A stretch of 47,517 bases of DNA, taken from the NCBI GenBank assembly GCA_004555055.1, contig SFJN01000001.1, forward strand, positions 1 through 47,517. Reading direction: 5' to 3'. A model generated the notes under the pieces. The model was not told the DNA's origin. It searched no databases and worked only from the letters and a program-made list of their open reading frames with translations. Made by a program: the position numbers and the translations under genes. The stretch is from Bacteroidales bacterium (GTDB taxonomy: Bacteria; Bacteroidota; Bacteroidia; Bacteroidales; Bacteroidaceae). Positions within the stretch are counted from its first letter, which is position 1; each line of letters begins with the position of its first letter. This document shows, one piece after another, positions 34,736 to 44,404 of this stretch.

Positions 34736-34757
34736 TCATGCATTTTCCGCTCCCCGC
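34706..34757 (-). terminator. Intrinsic terminator of the alpha-2-macroglobulin gene
   Basis: GCGGGGAGCGGAAAA (34712-34726) pairs perfectly with its complement at 34743-34757 around a 16-base loop. On the minus strand six T residues follow. The loop contains the GTGTGCAAT end sequence of repeat copy B. Confidence 0.88.
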
Positions 34758-34807
34758 AACGTGTTTCTGCAGGATTTTACGGACGGTTCCCGCAGGTTTC
34801 TACGGCA

Positions 34808-37800
34808 TTATCTTGCTCCGGTTGTGAGGGTCGTGCCGGAAGCAAAGCCTGAGAACTCCGGCGCATAGGAGCAGCAGATATGGACAAGCCCCGTGGAGAA
34901 GCGTCCGGAACGGTCTACGAAATACTCCTCAAAGAACTCGTATTTGCCCTTCGGCAAGTGCTCCACGAAGTAATCGTTGCGGACATCGCGCACCATACGG
35001 TAGGCCCACAGCCCTCCGGCCCAAACGTTTCCGCTCAAGGGCTCCACAGGTTCCATGCACGCCGCACGCCCTGCCTCAAGGCAAACACGGTCAAAATCGC
35101 GGTCGGCAGCCACACGGAATACCTGGCGAACGCGCGTACCTACCTTCATCCATTCGGCCTGGGCCTCGGCACCGTCGGGGATATCGGTCCACTTGCCTTG
35201 ACGCAGTACCTGCCAACGGCGTTCCACCTTCAGACCGGAACCTTCAAAGTCGGCAGCGTTGACATGGACGCTGTAACGGGCACGCACACTTCCCCATGCC
35301 ACTCCGTCGGTTTGCTTCTGCATCGTATAGCGACCGCTGTTCACAAGCGCCTTGGTTTCCTGTGCGTTCAACGTATGCTCCCACTGGCCTTCGGGAGTCA
35401 GGGGCTGGAATGTGCGACCCTCCGGACCGTAGCCCCGGAGCAATGCATACGAAGCGTCAGCCGATGCCACCGACGATTCCCACTGCTGCGTCCGTTTGCT
35501 TTGCAGCAGCCAGAGCATCATCTCGCGCTGCAACGCTTCGGTATCCTGCTTGGCAAGCCAGCCTCCGTCATAGGCCTTCAAACTTTCGTTGGAAAGCGCC
35601 TCAACGGCCATTACCTGTGTGGGGATACGATACGACTTCCAGCCACGCTCTGCCCGCGGAGTATCAAAATACCTGCCCATCTCGGGCGTGGAGACACTGT
35701 GCTCTATAAGGCTTTGCATGGCCAGATCGGCAGCAACGACGCACGATGTGGAGAGCTTCTTCGGCAGTCCGGCGGCCTGGGCAGCCTCGGCAAGCACCTG
35801 GGCCTGCAAGCCTTTACCGTACATCGTCAGACTCTTACGGGCTTCAGCAGCAAACTCCAGCAGATAGCATTCGGAAGCACGGGGGGCCATATCCAGCAAC
35901 GAACGTACATAAAGGTAACGCATGAGCGTTTCAGAAATTCCGCCGCTGTGCTTGTAACGTTTCATGTCTGCAACGGTTTCATCGGCACATTTTTCCATAT
36001 AGCCCATGGCTATCTTCAGCATATTATCTGCAACGGAAGAGTCTGTCAGGTTCTTTTGGCGGGCAAGGAGCAGACTCACATCCACGGTAGTCCAAAAAGT
36101 GGGACGGAAACCGGGCATCCATCCAAAACCGCCACTGCTATGCTGACGGTCTTTCAGCTGATCCAGTGCAGAATACCGTAAGGCAGCGATACTCGTTCCC
36201 GATGGCAGCAGGTCGGCAACCTCGGGAAGTTTTTCCGCAAGGAAGCGCGCAATTTCCACAATGTACAGGCGTAAGGCCAGACCGTTGGCGCTGAGGGTTT
36301 CTTCGTTCAGGAGATTCGGCACGGTTCTTACCACACTCCACAGCGGATTGTCGGTATATTCGACCGAAACCTCGGGCTTGCAGAGGGCGTCTTCGCGCAT
36401 TCTCCGCTTCAGTTCAAGGCTGCCGACGTCAATGGTCCGTACACCGCTTCCCTGAAGGGTGAAAGGAACGGCGGTTTCCACCATTACCCGCCCGCTCAAG
36501 AGCGGTATGGCACGTTGCTCGCCGTCGCTGTACGTCCTACCTTCGGCGTCAGCATCAGTCACGGCTACCGCCTTTACGAGTATTTGTGCCATAGCCTCGG
36601 AGAGGACATCCGAAGTATCGATGGAATCGGCCGAAATTCCCATCTTCATCAGGTCGGCAGCAACGTCGAAGTTGACGGCCTGCGAGGCCCCTGCCTGGAG
36701 TTCAAAGCGCTGTTCCTCGCCTTGTATCCGGCGCCCGGTAGCGGCATCGGAGACAGTGAAACGGAGGGTCCCGCAGCGGAAGTCGTCGGAAATGTTACGA
36801 ACGGTCACGCTGATGGCACAAACATCGCCATGACGAAGGAAACGGGGTGCGGCAATTTCCGTCATCAGCTCCTTACGGGCAATCACCGTATCGGACAGAA
36901 GACCGTAGTTCATCTGCACATCATGGGCAAAGGCATTGAAGTTCCACTGCGTAAGGCTTTCGGGGAGACGGAATTCCATGGTCACCCTGCCTAACGGGTC
37001 TGTACAGAGTGCTGGCATGAAAAAGGCGGTTTCATCGAAGTTCTCGCGCACCTTTACCTCTTCCTCCGCGGCACCTTCAGCAGCTTCTGCCACTGCCATG
37101 CCATCGGACTCTACCATATCCAGACAACCTGCAGCAGCCTTCATTTCCGTCTTACTGGCGGCAAAAAATTGTTTATGGGGAGCGGGCATCGCCATATCCG
37201 TCACACACTCATAATTCACCATGGTCCTGGCAGAAAATCTCCTGCCGTAATAGCTGAACATCGTTGACTTCCACCCTGAGAACCTCAACTCCGGCACCTC
37301 TACAGAACGACTATAATAGAGATTACCCGGGAAATAGAAGGACTCCCGAACACGCCGTACAGGATTTGTCAGACGCAGGAAATTCAATCCGAAATTCCAG
37401 TCGGCCCGTGCAAAGGCATCGAGCGAAGCATCATACAGACGCGCCATCACCAATGCATTGGCAGGGGTGCCGTCGGGACGATGTACGCTTAGCGTCCAAC
37501 GTTCCTCTTCACCGGGTTGCAACTTATCCCTGAAAGTGGACCAGGAAAGGAGCAGACGTTTTTCGGGTTCCGGACGTTTTACAGTGACGGAATGCGTGTC
37601 AAAATGTCCGTTATGGAACCATGCCACATAGGCAGTGGCGGCATCGCCGTATTCGGGTTTCCACTCTATCTCAAAGTTTACGCTGTCGGTGACCTGCAGA
37701 ACCTGCGAGGAAACGACCCCTCCCTTGACGGCTGCCACATCGTAGTATACCCATGCTCCCGGCTGGCGGAGCACAAGCGTGGCGTGCGTATGGTCGTCTG

Positions 37801-39967
37801 AAACCTGCGAACTGACAACGGGTACCTCCTCCTTTTGGGGGGCAGGCTCCATGCCGGGGCGACCTGCAACCACACGTTGCGAGGCACGGACGGTCTCGCC
37901 ATTCGAGGCTGTCACCGCACATTCGGTGGTGAATACGTATCTTCCCCATAACTTATATGGAGCAATTCCATCGGTTTCATCGGAGATTTTCTTCAACCGC
38001 AGGCCTATCGTGAACCGGCCATTCGCATCTGTAATGGCCGAGCCTTCCGTCTTGTTTTCCGCATCATCGGAGGAAACACGGAAATATCCTGCCGAACGAG
38101 TGGTGGTCCATTGCACCGAAGCACCGGAAAGGGGAACTCCGGAATAGGTCTTCACCGTTCCCGTGAGCGTCAGTGTATCGCCCAGCTCCCAATGCGGGCG
38201 CTGATAAAGGCTGTCGGGAGAAGGCACGGAAAAGGCGACGCTGAACGTGGGGCGTTTGTATTCTTCCACCCTGATGGTCGCAGAACGCGACAATCCGTTT
38301 CCGAACAGTCTGAGCTGGTAGACACCGGGCATCAAGGGGTTGGGGAGAGTAAACTTCTCATTAAAATCACCGAATTCACCGGTAGAAACCGCAGTCTGCA
38401 TAATTTCCTTTCGTGAGGGATCGAGCAGGGAGACACGGCCTTTCCAATGCTGAAGCGCCTCGACATCATCGCCTTGTTGGGAATATACCACACCGCTGAA
38501 CTGTACCTCCTGACCGGGACGGTAGAGTGCGCGGTCGGTAAACACACGGGCTTGGGTGCGGACTTTGGAATCCGACTGGAAACCATCGTAAGAATACATA
38601 AGGGTGAAGACCGGCAGGAAAACATCCTTGCCCACCTTGGCACAGAGATATTTCCCCTTCAACTCGTCGAGAACAAAACTGTCGCCCGACTTCTTTTGGA
38701 CACTTCTCCACAAAGTCGGCTGCGAGTTCCTGTTTCCACGAGGCATGTCGGCATATTCAAGCGTGCATGCACCACGGAAAGGCTCACCCGTCATTCCGTC
38801 AACGAGCGTCAGCCGTACGCACGACACGTCATCACGTTGATAGCTGAAGAAAAGCGGGGAGACGCTACTGCATGGAATAACGGTGAAATCGCGGATTTTA
38901 CCATCCTCACGTACCTCTATGCGATAGATTCCAGACTCCGGAATGCTGAGCGAAAGGGTATCAGAGGCTTCTGCATATTCGGGAATCTCATGTTGCGGAA
39001 CCTTGACAGTCTGCCGCAGCACCATCCTGCCGCAGGTGCCCAGACGCCTGAGGGCCTGCTCGTCATAGAGCACCGAAGGCAGGATATCCCGCCCCTTGAC
39101 GTCCGGCAACAGATAAAGGCGCACCTCGGCACGTTGCACATTGCGTGACATTACATATAATGAAACAGCCTGACCAGGATAGACGATTCCGTTCTCGGGA
39201 CGCTCTACCCGCAACTGCAACTCGGGTGAGGTATAACTCGCGATTTCTCGCTGCATCACATTTCCTACATTTGTGCCTTTGATTTGAGGCATCAGGCGCT
39301 TGACTTCCTCGATGAATGCGGCGATTTCCGCAGTTTCCGACTCCTCGCGCTGCATTTCTTCGTAGCGCATCAGCAACAGAGCCACTTCATTGCCGCGCCG
39401 GGTATAGACCTCGCGCATCCGCTGCCAGGCCTCATCGGCCTTCCGAGGCGAAAGTCCACGCGCTCCTACATTATCCATCACCACCCGAGTGAGCAGACTG
39501 AGCAGGTCGTGATTCATCCACCGGCTGTCGCTACCCTTTTCAAAGAGGGTGGCATAAGAATCAGTGGAGGCATCGGCCAGGAGTTCGGGCTGTGCCACAG
39601 AAGCCAGCAGGCTGTCGCCGTTATGCTTCAATTGTCCGTAGGCCGAAAGCCAAAGGGCACGTTCCACAGGACGGTGTTCGCGAGCCATGGCCTCAAGGAT
39701 ACGATGCTCCACCACCTCGGCACTGTCGGGTGCCAGGTCACGAGCTACAATGCATTCCGTCACCAGCGAACGCAACAGTTGGGCATCGTCAGAGGCGGAC
39801 ACGGCCTGCTGGCGGATGGCATGGAGCACTTCGATGGCCGAAGCCGGAAGATCGCTGTCATAGGCCTTGTCAAATTGTGCCCATAGTTCATCGAAACGCT
39901 GTGCATTCATCCCCTGCGGCAAAAACAGGAAGAGGGTAAAGAAAAGAAATGACAGAAGTTTTCTCAT
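34808..39967 (-). CDS. Bacterial alpha-2-macroglobulin family protein, no thioester motif
   Basis: 1719-residue exported protein; the signal peptide ends near FLPQGMNAQ. The middle has macroglobulin-type beta domains (TQARVFTDRALYRPGQEVQFSG is the classic MG entry motif), a bait-like stretch, and the A2M core (FFMPALCTDPLGRVTMEFRLPESLTQWNFNAFAHD). The C-terminal helical domain has QHSSGGFGWMPG in the place of the thioester domain. No CGEQ/CLEQ thioester motif is seen, so covalent trapping of proteases is unlikely. Proposed roles in the family are periplasmic or surface protease inhibition and envelope defence. The ATG at 39967 is preferred to a TTG three codons upstream. Confidence 0.87.
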   Translation of the reverse strand: MRKLLSFLFFTLFLFLPQGMNAQRFDELWAQFDKAYDSDLPASAIEVLHAIRQQAVSASDDAQLLRSLVTECIVARDLAPDSAEVVEHRILEAMAREHRPVERALWLSAYGQLKHNGDSLLASVAQPELLADASTDSYATLFEKGSDSRWMNHDLLSLLTRVVMDNVGARGLSPRKADEAWQRMREVYTRRGNEVALLLMRYEEMQREESETAEIAAFIEEVKRLMPQIKGTNVGNVMQREIASYTSPELQLRVERPENGIVYPGQAVSLYVMSRNVQRAEVRLYLLPDVKGRDILPSVLYDEQALRRLGTCGRMVLRQTVKVPQHEIPEYAEASDTLSLSIPESGIYRIEVREDGKIRDFTVIPCSSVSPLFFSYQRDDVSCVRLTLVDGMTGEPFRGACTLEYADMPRGNRNSQPTLWRSVQKKSGDSFVLDELKGKYLCAKVGKDVFLPVFTLMYSYDGFQSDSKVRTQARVFTDRALYRPGQEVQFSGVVYSQQGDDVEALQHWKGRVSLLDPSRKEIMQTAVSTGEFGDFNEKFTLPNPLMPGVYQLRLFGNGLSRSATIRVEEYKRPTFSVAFSVPSPDSLYQRPHWELGDTLTLTGTVKTYSGVPLSGASVQWTTTRSAGYFRVSSDDAENKTEGSAITDANGRFTIGLRLKKISDETDGIAPYKLWGRYVFTTECAVTASNGETVRASQRVVAGRPGMEPAPQKEEVPVVSSQVSDDHTHATLVLRQPGAWVYYDVAAVKGGVVSSQVLQVTDSVNFEIEWKPEYGDAATAYVAWFHNGHFDTHSVTVKRPEPEKRLLLSWSTFRDKLQPGEEERWTLSVHRPDGTPANALVMARLYDASLDAFARADWNFGLNFLRLTNPVRRVRESFYFPGNLYYSRSVEVPELRFSGWKSTMFSYYGRRFSARTMVNYECVTDMAMPAPHKQFFAASKTEMKAAAGCLDMVESDGMAVAEAAEGAAEEEVKVRENFDETAFFMPALCTDPLGRVTMEFRLPESLTQWNFNAFAHDVQMNYGLLSDTVIARKELMTEIAAPRFLRHGDVCAISVTVRNISDDFRCGTLRFTVSDAATGRRIQGEEQRFELQAGASQAVNFDVAADLMKMGISADSIDTSDVLSEAMAQILVKAVAVTDADAEGRTYSDGEQRAIPLLSGRVMVETAVPFTLQGSGVRTIDVGSLELKRRMREDALCKPEVSVEYTDNPLWSVVRTVPNLLNEETLSANGLALRLYIVEIARFLAEKLPEVADLLPSGTSIAALRYSALDQLKDRQHSSGGFGWMPGFRPTFWTTVDVSLLLARQKNLTDSSVADNMLKIAMGYMEKCADETVADMKRYKHSGGISETLMRYLYVRSLLDMAPRASECYLLEFAAEARKSLTMYGKGLQAQVLAEAAQAAGLPKKLSTSCVVAADLAMQSLIEHSVSTPEMGRYFDTPRAERGWKSYRIPTQVMAVEALSNESLKAYDGGWLAKQDTEALQREMMLWLLQSKRTQQWESSVASADASYALLRGYGPEGRTFQPLTPEGQWEHTLNAQETKALVNSGRYTMQKQTDGVAWGSVRARYSVHVNAADFEGSGLKVERRWQVLRQGKWTDIPDGAEAQAEWMKVGTRVRQVFRVAADRDFDRVCLEAGRAACMEPVEPLSGNVWAGGLWAYRMVRDVRNDYFVEHLPKGKYEFFEEYFVDRSGRFSTGLVHICCSYAPEFSGFASGTTLTTGAR

Positions 39968-40035
39968 GGTTCTCAAAAAAATTGTGTTTTCCTAATAAAC
40001 GGGCATTCTTCCGACATATTGCAGATAAAAGGCTG

Positions 40036-40075
40036 CAAAAAGCGCGTCCGACATGAATTTCAACAACGGACGCGC
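40036..40075 (-). terminator. Terminator of the DedA operon
   Basis: GCGCGTCCG (40042-40050) pairs with CGGACGCGC (40067-40075) around 16 bases. On the minus strand five T residues follow. It separates this operon from the alpha-2-macroglobulin gene. Confidence 0.75.
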
Positions 40076-40121
40076 ATTTAGAATAATGCTAAAAAAAATA
40101 AAAACCGATTATAGAAGGTCC

Positions 40122-40604
40122 CTAAAGCTCTTCGGCAAAACGCTGGACAAGTTTTGCCGTTTCTGTCATAGCAAGCATAATGATGGCGTACCGAAGGGCC
40201 TTGCCCAGGAAGATGTTGATGATGGTCAGCACGAAACGCGCACGCATCAGGCCCAAAGCCACCGTAATGACACTGCCGAGCAAGGGTACCCAGGCAAGCC
40301 ATCCCGCCCAAAAACCGTAGCGTTCCACAAAGTGCAGACCACGGTCCATCTGTTCGGGGGTCACACGTGCCCATTTTTCAATCCATCGGGGATTGCCCAA
40401 CCGGCCCAGCCAATAGTTGAACACGGAACCGAGGGTGTTGCCGACGGTCCCCCAAAAGAAAAGGCCTACAGGATCCACACCGGCAGTAATCAATGCAATC
40501 ATTACCACCTCGGAGGAAAAGGGGATGAAACTTCCGGCGAGGAATGTGGCAATGAAGAAGCCGAACACGCCGTAGTCAATCATTATCTGATAGAGTACAT
40601 CCAT
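40122..40604 (-). CDS. DedA/YqaA-family membrane protein
   Basis: 160-residue polytopic protein of the SNARE-associated/DedA superfamily, short YqaA-like form. The conserved stretch FLAGSFIPFSSEVVMIALI and the glycine-rich GNTLGSVFNYWLGR are present. YqaA-like proteins are thought to be flippases or transporters for lipid carriers, but the substrate here is unknown. The start MDVLYQIMIDYG at 40604 is chosen because the frame opens far upstream only as an antisense shadow of the acyltransferase gene. It follows that gene by 77 bases. Confidence 0.87.
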   Translation of the reverse strand: MDVLYQIMIDYGVFGFFIATFLAGSFIPFSSEVVMIALITAGVDPVGLFFWGTVGNTLGSVFNYWLGRLGNPRWIEKWARVTPEQMDRGLHFVERYGFWAGWLAWVPLLGSVITVALGLMRARFVLTIINIFLGKALRYAIIMLAMTETAKLVQRFAEEL

Positions 40605-40681
40605 AGGGAAAATATGATGTTTAATATATCGGAATGCGAGGAAGTAACGGCAGGAAACCGCGGTTTGTGGGATTGCTGAGT

Positions 40682-41848
40682 TTACTGTTTCTGCAGCGCA
40701 TCGGAAGACCTGTTCAGGAACTTCGCACGCAGCCAGCGACGCAGGGGTTCGTCGTAGCAGACCATAGCGGCATAGGCTGTGGCAAGACTGAGAAGCACCA
40801 CCATGGCGGCGACAAAGATTTGCAGACCGAACGGGGCATCGCGCTGGGTGTCCATCCACGTAAAGAAAAGATAGACATAAGGATAATGCACAAGATATAG
40901 CGCATAGGAGATACGCCCCATGAAGCGGCAAAGGGCTGGAGTGAAACGTCCTGTCAGACGTCCACCGGCACCCATACTGACGACGAGGGGAAACACCAGA
41001 AGCGTACAACAAAGGTTGAAGATGCCATCGAAAAGGGGATGGGCATAGCCTCCGACGTTTTCGGTGCAGATGATGGCTACCAGAATAAGACTGCACCACC
41101 AGAATGCACGACGGACAGCAAAACGGCAACCGAAACGATAGAGAAGCAGTCCGGCAAAGAAGGAATAGCCCACACGCGAAAGACCAATATACGCATGCTC
41201 CACATTCCAGGTGAAACCGCCGTTGAGCGACCACGGATAGTCATGCGCTTCGAGCAGTCCGAAAAGATTCAACGAGAGGGCACAGTCCGTCAAGGTCACG
41301 GCAAACAGAAATACCAGCACGGCAAGTCCACGCTTTCCCAAACGGCAGACGAACAGCCCGTAGAGCAGATTCGCCACATACTCGTAAATCAAAGACCATT
41401 GGGGTATGTTGAGCGAAAACAGTTCCTCGTTACCGCGAATATTATGCTCAGGCGACTGTGGAATCATCAGAAATCCCAACACAATATACAGCAACAAGGT
41501 AGGAATGCCCGTGGAGGCAATACGGGGATAGTATCCGCAACTCTGGAAATAGAAGAATGCCGCTCCGAGAAGAAGCCCGAACAGCACCATCGGTTGCAGA
41601 CGGATAAGACGGCTTTTCAGGAATGTCCAAAATGTCATGCTCCCCTCCTTCATCCTCTCGTCATAGGCATAGCCGATAACAAAACCGGAAAGGACAAAGA
41701 AAAAGTCGACAGCAAGGAAACCATGGTTCAGGTGCTTGTAGACGGGATCATAGGAAAACACTTCGCTGAGATGGAAAATAACCACCATCAAAGCGGCTAC
41801 GCCACGCAAACCATCGAGAATGTCAAAACGGGGTTTGGACACGGTCAT
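40682..41848 (-). CDS. Acyltransferase 3 family membrane protein
   Basis: 388-residue integral membrane acyltransferase (OafA/WecH type) with about ten hydrophobic segments. The N-terminal family motif FDILDGLRGVAALMVVIFH supplies the catalytic His, and FLAVDFFFVLSGFVIG follows. Such enzymes add acetyl or other acyl groups to envelope glycans, peptidoglycan or exopolysaccharide; the acceptor here is unknown. The ATG at 41848 is preferred over a TTG five codons upstream. It lies 45 bases after a polytopic protein gene in the same operon. Confidence 0.88.
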   Translation of the reverse strand: MTVSKPRFDILDGLRGVAALMVVIFHLSEVFSYDPVYKHLNHGFLAVDFFFVLSGFVIGYAYDERMKEGSMTFWTFLKSRLIRLQPMVLFGLLLGAAFFYFQSCGYYPRIASTGIPTLLLYIVLGFLMIPQSPEHNIRGNEELFSLNIPQWSLIYEYVANLLYGLFVCRLGKRGLAVLVFLFAVTLTDCALSLNLFGLLEAHDYPWSLNGGFTWNVEHAYIGLSRVGYSFFAGLLLYRFGCRFAVRRAFWWCSLILVAIICTENVGGYAHPLFDGIFNLCCTLLVFPLVVSMGAGGRLTGRFTPALCRFMGRISYALYLVHYPYVYLFFTWMDTQRDAPFGLQIFVAAMVVLLSLATAYAAMVCYDEPLRRWLRAKFLNRSSDALQKQ

Positions 41849-41893
41849 AAGACTGGTATACAAAGAAAGGGGAGGATTGAAAAAGGGGAAGAA

Positions 41894-42856
41894 TCAGAAC
41901 CATGCAGGTATGTACCGGTGAATCCACTGCACAACGGGCATCTGCAGCGAACTCATCCCGGGAAGGAGATTGCCAAACGCATTGAAGCATGCAACCGCCA
42001 CAAGCACAAAAAGGACAAAAAGGAACCAGAAATTCAGCGAACGCCCTCGCGCCAACACAAAGAAATGGGCAATGAAGGGTGCGGAATTAACTGCCAGTAA
42101 CGGCAAAGTTATCATTGCACAGTCGGGGAACCACACCGCATTGAAAAGGAGAGGAAAATGAAGGGCAAGGAGCGTATAGAAAAACTGCCGTGTGCGAATC
42201 TTGTCGTTATAGGACGTCCTTATGAAATGAACAATGCCTATGAACCCAAGTACCACAAGCATAAAAAAGAGAATCCACTGCCAGGGAAGCACATTGCTAT
42301 AGTCGGGCAGACAAAAGTCCAATGCTCGCCCCCAACTTTCACGCCAGAAGACCGCGTTCCATCCACTGACAAGACAGAAAAGACCATAGGTCCAATATGG
42401 GAAAACCAGGCCGAGAACTGAGGCCGTAACGCTTTTCCCGGAAAGGATACGCAACTGATGACCAAAAGCAAAGAACATGAACGGAACCGCCAGAAGCATG
42501 GGAGGAAACATCAGACTCCCTGCGCTGACAAAAAGGAAAGCGTAGAACACCCATCCTTGGGGCTTCAGCTGGCCATAGCCTTTGAAGGCTAAAAAATACG
42601 ACAACACCAGGAACAACGCAGGCAACCAGCACCAAGTGGAGACCTGCAACGCAGGAAAGGCTGCCACAAAGGCCAACACCGTGGAAGAAATCATGCGCGA
42701 ACGTACACGGAGCAGCTGGCACTGGCTGTTCCACTCCATCAGCACATACACGAGGATTCCCGTCTCCAGAAAGCAAGACAGCAGTGTAACCATCACCATG
42801 AAAGGCAATGTAAAACTGCTCTCTGACACTTTGTTTCGGAACTGTTGCTGTCGCAT
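41894..42856 (-). CDS. Polytopic membrane protein of unknown function
   Basis: 320 residues with about eight to nine hydrophobic segments, including SFTLPFMVMVTLLSCFLETG, FALWFLPALFLVLSYFLAF-like stretches and the C-terminal FWFLFVLFVLVAVACF. No catalytic motif is recognised. It lacks a cleavable signal and is the first gene of a three-gene minus-strand group with the acyltransferase and DedA-like protein, so an envelope role is likely. It resembles the small membrane proteins found near purD in other Bacteroidales, but I cannot name a family with confidence. Confidence 0.7.
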   Translation of the reverse strand: MRQQQFRNKVSESSFTLPFMVMVTLLSCFLETGILVYVLMEWNSQCQLLRVRSRMISSTVLAFVAAFPALQVSTWCWLPALFLVLSYFLAFKGYGQLKPQGWVFYAFLFVSAGSLMFPPMLLAVPFMFFAFGHQLRILSGKSVTASVLGLVFPYWTYGLFCLVSGWNAVFWRESWGRALDFCLPDYSNVLPWQWILFFMLVVLGFIGIVHFIRTSYNDKIRTRQFFYTLLALHFPLLFNAVWFPDCAMITLPLLAVNSAPFIAHFFVLARGRSLNFWFLFVLFVLVAVACFNAFGNLLPGMSSLQMPVVQWIHRYIPAWF

Positions 42857-43037
42857 AATTATGAATCAATCAAAAAAGGAAGTAAGTGGACAAATGCCTG
42901 AATACAGGGGATAAGTCCCGTAGAATACAGGAGCGCACACAAACGACCTGTGAACTCAATCCTCACGAAAAAAAGGATTCAACGGGAATCTTCAGGAAAT
43001 GCACTCCGGGCAAAATGCCTGCAAGAAAAAGCCGCAG

Positions 43038-43094
43038 AGCGAATTCTTCGCATCCTTTTCCGGACAAGTACCGGAAGGACGCGGAAAATTCGCT
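43038..43094 (-). terminator. Hairpin downstream of purD
   Basis: An imperfect inverted repeat, GCGAATT-x-TCCGG with CCGGA-x-AATTCGC, about 22 pairs with bulges around a 7-base loop, lies 20 bases past the purD stop. The T-run is short, so terminator function is likely but not certain. Confidence 0.5.
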
Positions 43095-43114
43095 CAACAT
43101 TCTGTCGGGAACCG

Positions 43115-44380
43115 TTAGAGGTCCTGGCCTATATCACGGCGGAAATATTTCTTCTCGAATTGGATTTGCTGGGCTCCGGCCATGGACTTTGCCAAAGCCT
43201 CGGCCTTGTCCTTGCCATAAGAGCTGACGGCTATGACACGCCCTCCTGCAGTGACCAGCTCCCCATCGCGAAGGGCGGTACCGGCATGGAAGACCACACT
43301 GCCCTCAACTTCAGCATGGGTGATGGGGAAGCCCTTTTCATAGGCCTGCGGATAGCCACCGCTGACACACATCACGCAAACAGCAGCACGGGGGTCGAAG
43401 GCAATCTGACGCTCGTCGAGGTTACCCTCGGCAACGCCTTCGAAGAGGTCCACGATGTCGCTCTGAAGACGGAGCATGACACTCTCGGTTTCAGGGTCAC
43501 CCATACGGCAGTTGTACTCGATAACCTTGGGCTGGCCGTCGCAATTGATCAGTCCGAAGAAGATGAAACCTTTGTAGACGATACCCTCCTCACGAAGTCC
43601 GTTCACGGTGGGAGCAATGATTTCGCGCTCCACACGTGCCATCCATTCGGGAGTGGCAAAGGGGACAGGACTCACACTGCCCATTCCACCGGTATTCAGT
43701 CCGGTATCTCCCTCGCCGATGCGCTTATAGTCCTTCGCCTCTGGGAGGATTTTGTAGTTCTTGCCGTCGGTCAGGACAAAAACACTGCACTCTATACCGC
43801 TCAGGAACTCTTCAATGACTACACGAGACGAGGCATTGCCGAACATTCCTCCGAGCATCTCGCGGAGTTCGCGTTGTGCTTCCTCCAGGCTGTCGATGAT
43901 GAGCACGCCCTTTCCGGCGCACAGTCCGTCGGCCTTCAGCACATACGGAGCCTTCAGGGTTTCGAGGAAACGACAACCTTCTTCCACCTGCGTACCGTCG
44001 AATGTCTGATATGCAGCAGTGGGGATGCCATGACGCTTCATGAAGGCCTTCGCAAAATCCTTGCTACCTTCGAGGACAGCTCCGGCTTTCGAGGGCCCGA
44101 TGACTGGCACGTGCGAAACTTCAGGATGCTCCAGGAAGTAGTCATAGATACCTTTCACCAAAGGGTCTTCAGGACCTACCACAACCATATCCACCTGCTG
44201 TGCCTTGACGAAGGCGGCAATGGCGTCGAAATCATCGGCCTTGATGGCCACATTCTCGCCCACAAGACGTGTTCCGGCATTTCCGGGAGCAATGTAGAGT
44301 TGCTCAACCTTTGGACTCTGTGCGATTTTCCATGCAAGGGCGTGTTCGCGGCCGCCCGAACCGAGGAGTAAGATTTTCAT
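43115..44380 (-). CDS. purD: PurD, phosphoribosylamine-glycine ligase
   Basis: 421-residue ATP-grasp enzyme catalysing step two of purine synthesis (glycinamide ribonucleotide formation). Start MKILLLGSGGREHALAWKIAQS and the family stretches GPEDPLVKGI, KADGLCAGKGV and GDPETESV are seen. Length is normal. It lies 24 bases after the S41 protease gene and is the last gene of a three-gene operon led by a PfkB kinase. Confidence 0.97.
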   Translation of the reverse strand: MKILLLGSGGREHALAWKIAQSPKVEQLYIAPGNAGTRLVGENVAIKADDFDAIAAFVKAQQVDMVVVGPEDPLVKGIYDYFLEHPEVSHVPVIGPSKAGAVLEGSKDFAKAFMKRHGIPTAAYQTFDGTQVEEGCRFLETLKAPYVLKADGLCAGKGVLIIDSLEEAQRELREMLGGMFGNASSRVVIEEFLSGIECSVFVLTDGKNYKILPEAKDYKRIGEGDTGLNTGGMGSVSPVPFATPEWMARVEREIIAPTVNGLREEGIVYKGFIFFGLINCDGQPKVIEYNCRMGDPETESVMLRLQSDIVDLFEGVAEGNLDERQIAFDPRAAVCVMCVSGGYPQAYEKGFPITHAEVEGSVVFHAGTALRDGELVTAGGRVIAVSSYGKDKAEALAKSMAGAQQIQFEKKYFRRDIGQDL

Positions 44381-44404
44381 ATATTGCTTGATTGTATTTG
44401 ACAG

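Noticed and set aside
34250..34852. 200-residue plus-strand frame across repeat copy B
   Set aside because: It runs through the element, the terminator hairpin and into the antisense of the alpha-2-macroglobulin gene. This is not plausible as one protein.
40605..41234. Long upstream extension of the DedA-family frame
   Set aside because: The extension is a shadow of the acyltransferase gene in another frame. The DedA family start is at 40604.
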